This document shows, in pieces, positions 16,803 through 24,818 of a DNA stretch of 64,000 nucleotides. This stretch comes from Wansuia hejianensis (GTDB taxonomy: Bacteria > Bacillota > Clostridia > Lachnospirales > Lachnospiraceae): assembly GCF_014337215.1 (NCBI RefSeq), contig NZ_CP060635.1, forward strand, positions 819,501 to 883,500, in the 5' to 3' direction. The position numbers and the translations under genes were made by a program. The notes beneath the pieces are model-generated. The model ran no database searches, had not been told where the DNA came from, and saw only the letters and a list, made by a program, of their open reading frames with translations. Numbering within the stretch: the first letter of the stretch is position 1; each line of letters begins with the position of its first letter.

Positions 16803-18864
16803 GGTTTTGCTTTTTGCCGGGACGGCAGAAGGAAGAAAAATAGCGGAATATATGGAAGAGCAGGGTATCAGGGCTCTGGTTTTTGTGGCTACGGAATATG
16901 GGGAGAGCCTGATCTCTTCCGGCCCTTCTCTTCAGGTGGAGTGGGGACGGCTTTCGGAAGCCGGAATGGAGGAGAAGATGGAGGCCAGCCCCGGCGCGCT
17001 GGTGATCGACGCCACCCATCCCTATGCGGCGGAGGTCACAGAGAATATCCGGACGGCCTGCCGGAAGACTGGAAGAAAGTATATCCGTGTCCTGAGGAAA
17101 AGTCAGGTCTCAGAGGAATGCGAGGCGGTATTTGTCGAAAGCCCCTCTGAGGCGGCGGATTACCTTTCAGGGCAGGAAGGAAGAATTCTGCTGACCACGG
17201 GCAGTAAGGAGTTGAAGGCGTTTACAGCCATTCCGGGCTATCGCGAGAGGGTTTACGCGAGAGTGCTTTCACTGCCTCAGGTTGTGGCGGAATGTTCAGA
17301 GCTGGGATTCCAGGGAAAACATCTGATCTGCATGCAGGGCCCATTTTCTAAGGAAATGAATTGTGCTCTGATCCGCCAGACAGGCGCCAGGTTCCTTGTG
17401 ACGAAGGATACAGGCGCTGCCGGAGGATTTCTGGAAAAAGAAGAAGCTGCCAAAAGCTGCGGGTGCCGGCTGGTGATCATCGGAAGGCCGATGCAGGAGG
17501 AGGGGATTTCCCTTGAAGAATGCCTGGAACTGCTGGGGAGCCGTCCGGCTTCCGGGCAATCGGACGCTCTGGCGGCGGCTGTGCGTGAGCCCGGCACAGA
17601 ACATATGGCGGTGATCCGGAACACTGCTGCGGCAGAACCTGAAGCGGAGATCGCTCTGGTGGGTATCGGCATGGGCGGCGCTGCCGGAGCAACCATGACT
17701 GTCGAGGCGAGGGAATACTGTGAGGGCGCAGAGCTTCTGATCGGGGCGAAGAGGATGGTGCAGGCCGTGGCGCGGCCAGGCCAGGAGATATTTGAGGAAT
17801 ACAGGGCGGAGGAGACCGCAGCGATCATCAGGAACCATTCCGGCTGCCGCAGGATCGCCGTTCTGCTGTCCGGAGACGTGGGCTTTTACAGCGGAGCGAA
17901 AAAGCTTTTGGCCCTGCTGCCGGAGAGTGCGCGGCTCATTCCGGGGATTGGCTCCCTGGTTTATTTCTGTGCGAAGCTGAAAACAGCCTGGGAGGATGTT
18001 ACGATCACCAGCAATCACGGCAGGCACAGCAATCTGGTAGGCCTGTGCAACCGGAACAGAAAAGTTTTTTCTCTTATGGGAAAAGGAGAGGATATCCGCA
18101 GCCTCTGCCGGAAATTCCGTGATTATGGGATGAACGGGCTGACGGTTCATGTGGGTGAAAACCTGAGCTATCCGGAAGAACGGATTACAACGGGTAATCC
18201 CGGGGATTTCCTGGATTTTACCGGAGATTCTTTAAGTGTGATCCTGGTGGAAAACCCGGAACCGGAGCTTTTGGTAACTCACGGGATTCCTGATGAAGCT
18301 TTTCTGAGAGATAAGGTTCCCATGACGAAGGAAGAGGTTCGGGAGATTTCTGTGAGCAAGCTGCAGCTGACAAAAGACTCTGTCGTCTATGATGTGGGCG
18401 CCGGAAGCGGGTCTGTCTCCGTAGAGATGGCGCGGCAGTCTCTGGAAGGACAGGTGTTTGCCGTGGAGAAGAATCCTGTTGCCGTAGAGCTGTTGTATGC
18501 CAACAGGCGCAGATTCCGGGCGGATAACCTGACGGTGGTCGAGGGCCTGGCGCCGGAGGCTCTGGTGGAACTGCCCGCGCCTACGCACGCGTTTATCGGA
18601 GGGTCTTCGGGGAATCTGAAAGAGATTCTGGAGCTTTTGCTCTCTAAGAATCCGAACATACGGGTAGTCATTAACGCGATTACTCTTGAGACGCTGTCAG
18701 AGTCGCTGGAGGCATTGAAAGCGCTGGGATTTGCCGGGGAAGATATAGCGTCAGTGTCCGTTGCGAAATCCAGGACAGCCGGACGCTATCACATGATGAT
18801 GGGCCAGAATCCGGTTTACGTGATTGCGGCTGTGGGGACGGGAGGTGGCGGACATGAAGCTTGA
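16795..18864 (+). CDS. cobK-cbiET: CobK-CbiE-CbiT triple fusion (precorrin-6A reductase, C5- and C15-methyltransferase/decarboxylase)
   Basis: 689 residues with three parts. Residues 1-250 form a CobK/CbiJ reductase (LLFAGTAEGRKIAEYM, DATHPYAAEVTENI, TTGSKEL, MQGPFSKEMN, TKDTGAAGG). Residues 284-490 form CbiE (IALVGIGMGG, LLSGDVGFYSGAK). Residues 495-689 form CbiT (KVPMTKEEVR, YDVGAGSGSVSVEMA, FIGGSSGN). A linker of about 35 residues separates CobK from CbiE. It would reduce cobalt-precorrin-6A, methylate C5 and C15 and decarboxylate the C12 acetate. CbiE-CbiT fusions (as CobL) are known; adding CobK is less usual. Confidence 0.93.
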   Translation: MYEVLLFAGTAEGRKIAEYMEEQGIRALVFVATEYGESLISSGPSLQVEWGRLSEAGMEEKMEASPGALVIDATHPYAAEVTENIRTACRKTGRKYIRVLRKSQVSEECEAVFVESPSEAADYLSGQEGRILLTTGSKELKAFTAIPGYRERVYARVLSLPQVVAECSELGFQGKHLICMQGPFSKEMNCALIRQTGARFLVTKDTGAAGGFLEKEEAAKSCGCRLVIIGRPMQEEGISLEECLELLGSRPASGQSDALAAAVREPGTEHMAVIRNTAAAEPEAEIALVGIGMGGAAGATMTVEAREYCEGAELLIGAKRMVQAVARPGQEIFEEYRAEETAAIIRNHSGCRRIAVLLSGDVGFYSGAKKLLALLPESARLIPGIGSLVYFCAKLKTAWEDVTITSNHGRHSNLVGLCNRNRKVFSLMGKGEDIRSLCRKFRDYGMNGLTVHVGENLSYPEERITTGNPGDFLDFTGDSLSVILVENPEPELLVTHGIPDEAFLRDKVPMTKEEVREISVSKLQLTKDSVVYDVGAGSGSVSVEMARQSLEGQVFAVEKNPVAVELLYANRRRFRADNLTVVEGLAPEALVELPAPTHAFIGGSSGNLKEILELLLSKNPNIRVVINAITLETLSESLEALKALGFAGEDIASVSVAKSRTAGRYHMMMGQNPVYVIAAVGTGGGGHEA

Positions 18865-20215
18865 CCGCATCCTGATTACTGCTCCCTCCAGCGGAAGCGG
18901 CAAAACATTGGTTACCTGTGGCCTGTTGGGGATCCTGAAAAAGAGGGGGCTGAAAACGGCTTCTTTTAAATGTGGTCCCGATTTTATTGATCCGATGTTC
19001 CATACAAAGGTGATCGGCACGAAGAGCCGGAACCTGGACACGTTCTTTGCAGGCGATGAAGTGACCAGGATGCTTCTGCGGAAAAATGGGGCGGATTGTG
19101 ACATTGCCGTCATGGAGGGCGTGATGGGGTACTATGACGGCCTTTCAGAGAACAGCTCCAGGGCCGGAGCCAGTGACCTGGCACAGGTGACGGATACTCC
19201 GGTGCTGTTGGTGGTGAATGCGGCTGCAGCCAGCCGGTCGATCTTGCCTCTCATCAAGGGATTTCTGGATTTTCAGGAAAAGCCCTGCATCAAAGGCGTG
19301 ATCCTGAACCGGATTTCTCCGATGCTGTATCCGAGAATGAAAAAGGTAATTGAAGAAGAACTGAAGGTGCAGGTCGTGGGATATCTGCCTGTGCTGAAGG
19401 ACTGTGTGCTGGAAAGCAGGCATTTAGGGCTGCTGATGCCGGATGAGATCGCTTCGGTCCGGGAAAAACTGGAGCTATTGAGCGGGGAGCTGGATCATAC
19501 GCTGGACGTGGATGCGATCCTTGAGATCGCCCATGGAGCGAGGGAGCTTCCGGAAGAGGCGGACCTGAAACTGCCTGCCTGCAGAATTCCGCTGAAGATC
19601 GGTCTGGCAAGAGATGAAGCCTTCTGTTTTTTCTATGAAGATAATCTGGCCATGCTGCGGGAAATGGGAGCTGAGCTGGTAGAATTTTCACCCGTTCATG
19701 ACCGGGAACTGCCGGAGGGGCTGGACGGCCTGCTGCTTCATGGAGGGTATCCCGAGCTGTATGCGTCAGCGTTAAGCGAGAACAGGTCCATGCTTGCCTC
19801 TATACGGAAGGCGCTGGAAAAGGGGCTTCCCTGTATGGCAGAGTGCGGAGGATTTCTGTATCTGCATGAGGTGCTGAGGGATATGGAGGGCAGAGAATGG
19901 CCCATGGTGGGGGCAGTCCCGGGAAAAGCATACTATACCGGACACCTGACCAGATTTGGATACATCACCCTTTCGGAGGGAAAGGTGTTCGGCAGAGAGG
20001 TCGGGGACATCCGTTCCCATGAATTCCACTACTTTGAATCCGAACATGCAGGAGAAGCTTTCCTGGCCAGCAAGCCGTCGGGAAAAAGGAGCTGGCGCTG
20101 CATACGCAGCGGAAGCAGCCTGTTTGCGGGTTTTCCCCATCTGTATTATTACGCGAATCCGGAAGTGCCGAAGGCGTTTCTGGAGTGCTGTGTGGAAAGG
20201 AAAAGCGATGTTTGA
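18854..20215 (+). CDS. cbiA: Cobyrinate a,c-diamide synthase
   Basis: 453 residues from the ATG at 18854, chosen over an in-frame start at 18824 because GGAGGTGG (18841 on) is properly spaced for it. The N-terminal dethiobiotin-synthetase-like ATP site is APSSGSGKTLVTCGL; the C-terminal triad-type glutamine amidotransferase has HGGYPELYA and the nucleophile in MAECGGFLYL. It amidates the a and c side chains. It overlaps the fusion gene upstream and cbiB downstream. Confidence 0.94.
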   Translation: MKLDRILITAPSSGSGKTLVTCGLLGILKKRGLKTASFKCGPDFIDPMFHTKVIGTKSRNLDTFFAGDEVTRMLLRKNGADCDIAVMEGVMGYYDGLSENSSRAGASDLAQVTDTPVLLVVNAAAASRSILPLIKGFLDFQEKPCIKGVILNRISPMLYPRMKKVIEEELKVQVVGYLPVLKDCVLESRHLGLLMPDEIASVREKLELLSGELDHTLDVDAILEIAHGARELPEEADLKLPACRIPLKIGLARDEAFCFFYEDNLAMLREMGAELVEFSPVHDRELPEGLDGLLLHGGYPELYASALSENRSMLASIRKALEKGLPCMAECGGFLYLHEVLRDMEGREWPMVGAVPGKAYYTGHLTRFGYITLSEGKVFGREVGDIRSHEFHYFESEHAGEAFLASKPSGKRSWRCIRSGSSLFAGFPHLYYYANPEVPKAFLECCVERKSDV

Positions 20216-21182
20216 CTATATTCTTCCGGCGGTAGCGCTGGGTTTTCTTCTGGATCTGATTTTCGGAGATCCGGTGTGGCTGTATCATCCGGTGCGCATC
20301 ATCGGCAAGCTGATTACTCTTTTTGAAAAACTGCTTCGCCGCCTGTTCCCGGATACCAGAGCCGGCCAGAGGACAGCGGGTGTTTTTCTGGTACTGTTCG
20401 TGACGGGGATCAGCACGGCGGTTCCGGCGCTGGTCCTGCACTGGCTGTATCAGGTTCAGGTATGGGCCGGGTTTGCTGTTGAGACTTTCTGGTGTTACCA
20501 GCTACTGGCCGTCAAAGCGCTGAGGGTAGAAAGCATGAGAGTGTATTCTGCAGTGAAGGAGGGGGATCTCCCGAAGGCCAGGTACGCTGTTTCTATGATT
20601 GTCGGAAGGGATACAGACTGTTTGGACGCCCAGGGAGTGACGAAGGCTGCAGTGGAGACCGTGGCGGAAAACTCCTCGGACGGAGTGGTGGCCCCTCTGT
20701 TGTTTCTGATGATTGGCGGAGCTGCCGGGGGATTCTTTTACAAGTCTATTAACACCATGGATTCAATGGTGGGCTATAAAAATGATAAATACAGGTATTT
20801 TGGAACTTTTGCGGCAAAGCTGGATGATGTGGTGAATTTTTTTCCGGCGAGGATTGCAGGGGGGCTCATGATTTTGGCCGGATATCTCTGGGGTTTTGAC
20901 GGAAAAAACGCAGCCAGGATCTACCGGAGGGACAAGAAGAACCACGAGAGTCCCAATTCCGCCCATACGGAAGCAGTGATGGCGGGGGCGCTGGATATCC
21001 AGCTGGCGGGAGACGCCTGGTATTTCGGAGAACTCCACAGGAAGCCTACGCTGGGTGATCCGATCCGCCCGGTAGAACCGGAAGACATCCCCCGTTCTAA
21101 CCGGCTGATGGTTGGGACGGCCTTCCTGGCCCTTGTGGCGGGAGCGGTTTTGAGAGCTATTGTGGTACTGTGTGTCTCATGA
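20208..21182 (+). CDS. cbiB: Adenosylcobinamide-phosphate synthase
   Basis: 324 residues from the ATG at 20208, where conserved residues begin (FDYILPAVALGFLLDLIFGDP). A longer in-frame extension inside cbiA is not conserved. It is a multi-pass membrane protein with AVETVAENSSDGVVAPL, GAAGGFFYKSINTMDSMVGY and SPNSAHTEAVMAGALDIQL. It attaches the aminopropanol (phosphate) arm to cobyric acid at the membrane. Confidence 0.95.
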   Translation: MFDYILPAVALGFLLDLIFGDPVWLYHPVRIIGKLITLFEKLLRRLFPDTRAGQRTAGVFLVLFVTGISTAVPALVLHWLYQVQVWAGFAVETFWCYQLLAVKALRVESMRVYSAVKEGDLPKARYAVSMIVGRDTDCLDAQGVTKAAVETVAENSSDGVVAPLLFLMIGGAAGGFFYKSINTMDSMVGYKNDKYRYFGTFAAKLDDVVNFFPARIAGGLMILAGYLWGFDGKNAARIYRRDKKNHESPNSAHTEAVMAGALDIQLAGDAWYFGELHRKPTLGDPIRPVEPEDIPRSNRLMVGTAFLALVAGAVLRAIVVLCVS

Positions 21183-22297
21183 TTGAGGGAACGGGGAGCC
21201 GGGAAAAAAGCTGGCCACTTTATTTTGAGCTGACTTTTATGGCTGGAAAGGATACAAAAGTTAAAATTATGAAAGAACAGATACACGGCGGAGATGTGTA
21301 CCGTCATAAAAATGTGCTGGATTTCTCATCAAACATGAACCCACTGGGGACGCCGCCCGGAGTGATAAAAGCGGCGGCGGAAAGCATGAAGTCGGTCTGC
21401 AATTATCCGGATATCAGGTATGAAGAGCTGGCAGGAAGGCTGTCAGAGTATGAGCGGGTGCCGGCAGAATGGCTGATCTGTGGAAATGGGGCGGCCGAAC
21501 TGATCTTTACTCTGGTTCTTGCCCTGAAGCCAAGCCATGCGCTGCTGATGGCCCCCACATTTGCCGAATATGAGCAGGCCCTGAGGGTTGTGGGCTGTGA
21601 CATTGCCTATCATGAACTGAAGGAAGGGGATGGATATGCTCTGACCGGCGATATTCTGGATGAAATTCTGCTGCATCTGGATCTGGTGATCCTGTGCAAT
21701 CCCAATAATCCAACGGGGCTGCTGGCAGAGCCTGAACTCATGAGCCGTATTGTAAAGCGTTGCAGGGAAACGGGCACTTTTCTGGTGATTGACGAGTGTT
21801 TTCAGGATTTTATAGAGGACAGAGACAGACATACAAAGAAAAATATGCTGGGAGAATATCAGAATTTATTTTTGCTTAAAGCATTCACCAAGCGGTACGC
21901 CATGGCGGGAATCCGGCTGGGATATGGACTTTGTTCAAACCTGGCGGTGCTGGAGAAAATGCAGGAGGCTGTGCAGCCATGGAATGTGTCGATACCGGCT
22001 CAGGCAGCCGGAGTGGCGGCCCTTGAAGAAGAGGAATATGTGGATGAGGCGAGGCAGATCATCGGGGCGGAGAGGGAGTTTCTGCGGGACGGGCTGCGGC
22101 AGCTCGGATTTTCAGTCTATGACTCCCGGGCGAATTATATTTTCTTCCGGGGTCCCTCAGGCCTTGTGGAGCACGCGCTTAAAAAACAGGTGCTGATCAG
22201 GGACTGCAGCAATTACAGGGGCCTTTCCGAAGGATATTACAGGGTGGCTGTCAGAACCCATGAGGAGAACATAAAATTGCTGGAAGCACTGGCATAA
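21179..22297 (+). CDS. cobD: L-threonine-O-3-phosphate decarboxylase (PLP)
   Basis: 372 residues if the ATG at 21179 is used; it overlaps the cbiB stop as ATGA. Alternatives are GTG 21170, ATG 21239 and ATG 21269 (conserved residues start only at QIHGGDVYRHKNVLDFSSNMNPLG). It is a fold-type I aminotransferase-like protein with CNPNNPTG, the PLP lysine in LLKAFTKRYAMAGIRLGY and VRTHEEN near the end. It makes the (R)-1-amino-2-propanol phosphate used by CbiB. Without the threonine-phosphate context it could be taken for histidinol-phosphate aminotransferase. Confidence 0.9.
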   Translation: MIEGTGSREKSWPLYFELTFMAGKDTKVKIMKEQIHGGDVYRHKNVLDFSSNMNPLGTPPGVIKAAAESMKSVCNYPDIRYEELAGRLSEYERVPAEWLICGNGAAELIFTLVLALKPSHALLMAPTFAEYEQALRVVGCDIAYHELKEGDGYALTGDILDEILLHLDLVILCNPNNPTGLLAEPELMSRIVKRCRETGTFLVIDECFQDFIEDRDRHTKKNMLGEYQNLFLLKAFTKRYAMAGIRLGYGLCSNLAVLEKMQEAVQPWNVSIPAQAAGVAALEEEEYVDEARQIIGAEREFLRDGLRQLGFSVYDSRANYIFFRGPSGLVEHALKKQVLIRDCSNYRGLSEGYYRVAVRTHEENIKLLEALA

Positions 22298-22308
22298 GGA
22301 GGAAAAAG

Positions 22309-23826
22309 ATGGCGAAGGCGATCATGATACAGGGGACCATGTCAAATGCTGGAAAGAGTCTGATTGCAGCGGGACTATGCAGGATTTTTCATCAGGACGG
22401 GTACCGGGTAGCGCCGTTTAAGGCGCAGAATATGGCTCTGAATTCTTTTATCACGAAGGAAGGGCTGGAGATGGGCAGAGCCCAGGTGATGCAGGCAGAG
22501 GCAGCGGGCGTTGTGCCTTCTGTGCGGATGAATCCCATTTTACTGAAGCCTACTAATGATACGGGCTCACAGGTGATAGTAAACGGGGAAGTTCTGGGGA
22601 ATATGGACGCCAGGTCCTATTTTGCCTACAAGAAAAATCTGGTCCCCAAGGTGCAGGAGGCTTATGATTCTCTGGCAGCGGACAACGATATCATAGTGAT
22701 TGAGGGAGCGGGAAGTCCTGCGGAAATCAACCTGAAGGATGACGACGCTTTTGTAAATATGGGCATGGCAAAGCTGGCACAGGCTCCGGTCCTGCTGGTG
22801 GGAGACATCGACCGGGGAGGAGTATTCGCCCAGCTGGTCGGTACGGTGGAACTGCTGGAGGAGGATGAGCGGAGCCTGGTCAAGGGACTGGTGATTAACA
22901 AGTTCCGGGGAGATAAGACGATTCTCGATCCTGGGGTTGCCATGCTGGAGGAGCGGGCCGGCATACCGGTGGTGGGTGTGGCACCCTATCTGAATATAGA
23001 GGTTGAGGATGAAGACAGCCTGACTGAACGGTTCAACGGGAATCAGGAGGTGGGGCTGATTGATATTGCAGTGGTCCGGATACCGAGGATTTCTAATTTC
23101 ACGGATTTCAACCCCTTTGAGCGCATGCCGGGAGTTTCTCTCAGGTATGTGCAGAGGGTGGGAGATCTGAAGAACCCGGATATGATTATCCTTCCGGGAA
23201 CGAAGAATACCATGGAGGATCTGCTGTGGATGCGCCAGAACGGGATGGAGGCTGCAATCCTGAAGGCAGCGGCCTCCGGAACGATTATTTTCGGAGTATG
23301 CGGAGGATATCAGATGCTGGGAGAGACGCTGGCCGACCCGTTGGGGGTAGAGGCAGGAGGAACGATCAAGGGAATGAGCCTGCTTCCGATGGATACGGTA
23401 TTTGCCGGACAAAAGACCCGTACCAGAGTTAACGGGGCCTTTGAAGCTGTCGGGGGAATTCTGAAGGAGCTTTCCGGTGTGGAACTGGAGGGCTATGAGA
23501 TCCACATGGGTGTGAGCACCCTGAAGAACGGCGCACTTCCATTGACCGCCATCACAGATACGAACAGTGAGGAGAGCGGGCAAAAAGCTGACGGAGCTCA
23601 ATTTGAAAATATATACGGATCTTATGTGCACAGCATTTTTGACCGGGAGCTGGTGGCTGAGAAAATCGTAGAGGCAATTGGGAGAGAAAAAGGGATCGAT
23701 ACGGAACAGATGACGGGGGTGGACTATCAGGCGTTTAAGGAAAGCCAGTATGAGCTGCTGGCCGACAGCCTGAGAAAACACCTGGACATGGAAAAGATAT
23801 ATCAAATACTGGAGCAAGGGGTTTGA
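22309..23826 (+). CDS. cbiP: Cobyric acid synthase
   Basis: 505 residues. ATP-binding N-terminus QGTMSNAGKSLIAAGLCRIF, PFKAQNMALNSF, DIDRGGVFAQL, and a C-terminal amidotransferase with the nucleophile in FGVCGGYQMLG and the late GSYVHSIFD. It amidates four side chains of adenosylcobyrinate diamide. RBS is AAGGAGGAAAAAG. No corrinoid adenosyltransferase gene lies beside it. Confidence 0.95.
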   Translation: MAKAIMIQGTMSNAGKSLIAAGLCRIFHQDGYRVAPFKAQNMALNSFITKEGLEMGRAQVMQAEAAGVVPSVRMNPILLKPTNDTGSQVIVNGEVLGNMDARSYFAYKKNLVPKVQEAYDSLAADNDIIVIEGAGSPAEINLKDDDAFVNMGMAKLAQAPVLLVGDIDRGGVFAQLVGTVELLEEDERSLVKGLVINKFRGDKTILDPGVAMLEERAGIPVVGVAPYLNIEVEDEDSLTERFNGNQEVGLIDIAVVRIPRISNFTDFNPFERMPGVSLRYVQRVGDLKNPDMIILPGTKNTMEDLLWMRQNGMEAAILKAAASGTIIFGVCGGYQMLGETLADPLGVEAGGTIKGMSLLPMDTVFAGQKTRTRVNGAFEAVGGILKELSGVELEGYEIHMGVSTLKNGALPLTAITDTNSEESGQKADGAQFENIYGSYVHSIFDRELVAEKIVEAIGREKGIDTEQMTGVDYQAFKESQYELLADSLRKHLDMEKIYQILEQGV

Positions 23827-23828
23827 AG

Positions 23829-24473
23829 ATGAAATACGAGATAGAATTAGAAAATGTGAAACCGATGGACATTGAAAGCAGGAGCTTTGAGATGATTACA
23901 GAGGAGCTGGGAGATAAAAAGCTGATTCCCGGTACAGAGCTGATCGTTAAACGGTGCATACATACCAGCGCTGATTTTGAATACGCAGATAACCTGTGTT
24001 TTTCTGAAGGTGTGGTGCAGAAAGCCATGGACGCTATCAAAGAAGGCGCGTGGATTGTGACGGATACCCAGATGGGAAAGGCCGGCATCAATAAAAAATC
24101 CCTGGCCAGGTATGGCGGAGAAGTCTGCTGCTTTATGGCGGATGAGGATGTGGCGGAAGAGGCCAGAGAAAGGGGTGTCACCCGTGCTGTGGTCAGCATG
24201 GAAAAGGCCGCGAAGCTCCAGAAAAAGCTGATCTTTGCCATCGGCAATGCGCCTACGGCACTGATCCGTCTCTATGAGCTGATCGAGAACGGAGAGCTTA
24301 CCCCAGAGCTGGTGATCGGTGCTCCGGTTGGGTTTGTAAACGTGGTGCAGTCCAAGGAGCTGATCATGAAGGCGCCGGTTCCCTATATCGTGGCCAGAGG
24401 ACGAAAGGGAGGGAGTAATATAGCCGCCTGCATCTGCAACGCCTTATTATACATGATCAACAACGAGAGATAA
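23829..24473 (+). CDS. cbiC: Cobalt-precorrin-8 methylmutase
   Basis: 214 residues from ATG 23829 (AAGGGG 7-8 bases upstream; a TTG at 23823 is possible). It shows the active-site His region RCIHTSADFEYADNL, TDTQMGKAGI, IGNAPTAL and GAPVGFVNVVQSKE, and ends GGSNIAACICNALLY. It moves the C11 methyl to C12, forming cobyrinate. It is the last recognisable corrin gene of the operon. Confidence 0.95.
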   Translation: MKYEIELENVKPMDIESRSFEMITEELGDKKLIPGTELIVKRCIHTSADFEYADNLCFSEGVVQKAMDAIKEGAWIVTDTQMGKAGINKKSLARYGGEVCCFMADEDVAEEARERGVTRAVVSMEKAAKLQKKLIFAIGNAPTALIRLYELIENGELTPELVIGAPVGFVNVVQSKELIMKAPVPYIVARGRKGGSNIAACICNALLYMINNER

Positions 24474-24521
24474 AAAAAGGCAGTACAGGCTGTGGATTTA
24501 CTCTGGTATGGGAGACAGGAG

Positions 24522-24728
24522 ATGAAAAACGGTAAATTAATAAGGACTGCATTCATTGCTTTGGCAATGGTGCTCGCCGCAGGATTTGCAGGCTGCAAAA
24601 AGAGGACAGAATGCGAGATATGCGGCGAAACAAAGTCCTGCCAGGAGCAGGAGTATCTGGGACAGAAAATTATGATCTGCGATGGCTGTAAAGCTTCCAT
24701 AGATTCTCTGGGAGAGATGTTTGACTGA
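24522..24728 (+). CDS. Small lipoprotein with two CxxC pairs
   Basis: 68 residues from ATG 24522 (ACAGGAG upstream). It has a hydrophobic leader with a lipobox-like end GFAGC (Cys25), then C31xxC34 and C53xxC56 spaced as a zinc-ribbon-like pair. It is the final gene before the bidirectional terminator, about 50 bases after cbiC. Its small size and extracellular metal-ligand pattern suggest metal or redox binding at the surface (cobalt or zinc?), which is inference; I know no named family. Confidence 0.65.
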   Translation: MKNGKLIRTAFIALAMVLAAGFAGCKKRTECEICGETKSCQEQEYLGQKIMICDGCKASIDSLGEMFD

Positions 24729-24753
24729 TTCTCTTTCAAAGATGGAGAAGCAG

Positions 24754-24799
24754 AAAAAGATTCAGCATGTGTAAAAATTGCACATACTGAATCCTTTTT
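24754..24799. terminator. Bidirectional intrinsic terminator between cob operon and cbi transport operon
   Basis: AAAAAGATTCAG ... CTGAATCCTTTTT: a GATTCAG/CTGAATC stem extended by ATGTG/CACAT, with A-run and T-run on opposite sides, so it works for the + strand operon and for the convergent minus strand operon. Confidence 0.85.
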
Positions 24800-24818
24800 G
24801 TTTCTTTGCGGATACCTA

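Noticed and set aside
22567..23817. 416-codon open frame on the minus strand
   Set aside because: Antisense shadow of cbiP; no recognisable domains.
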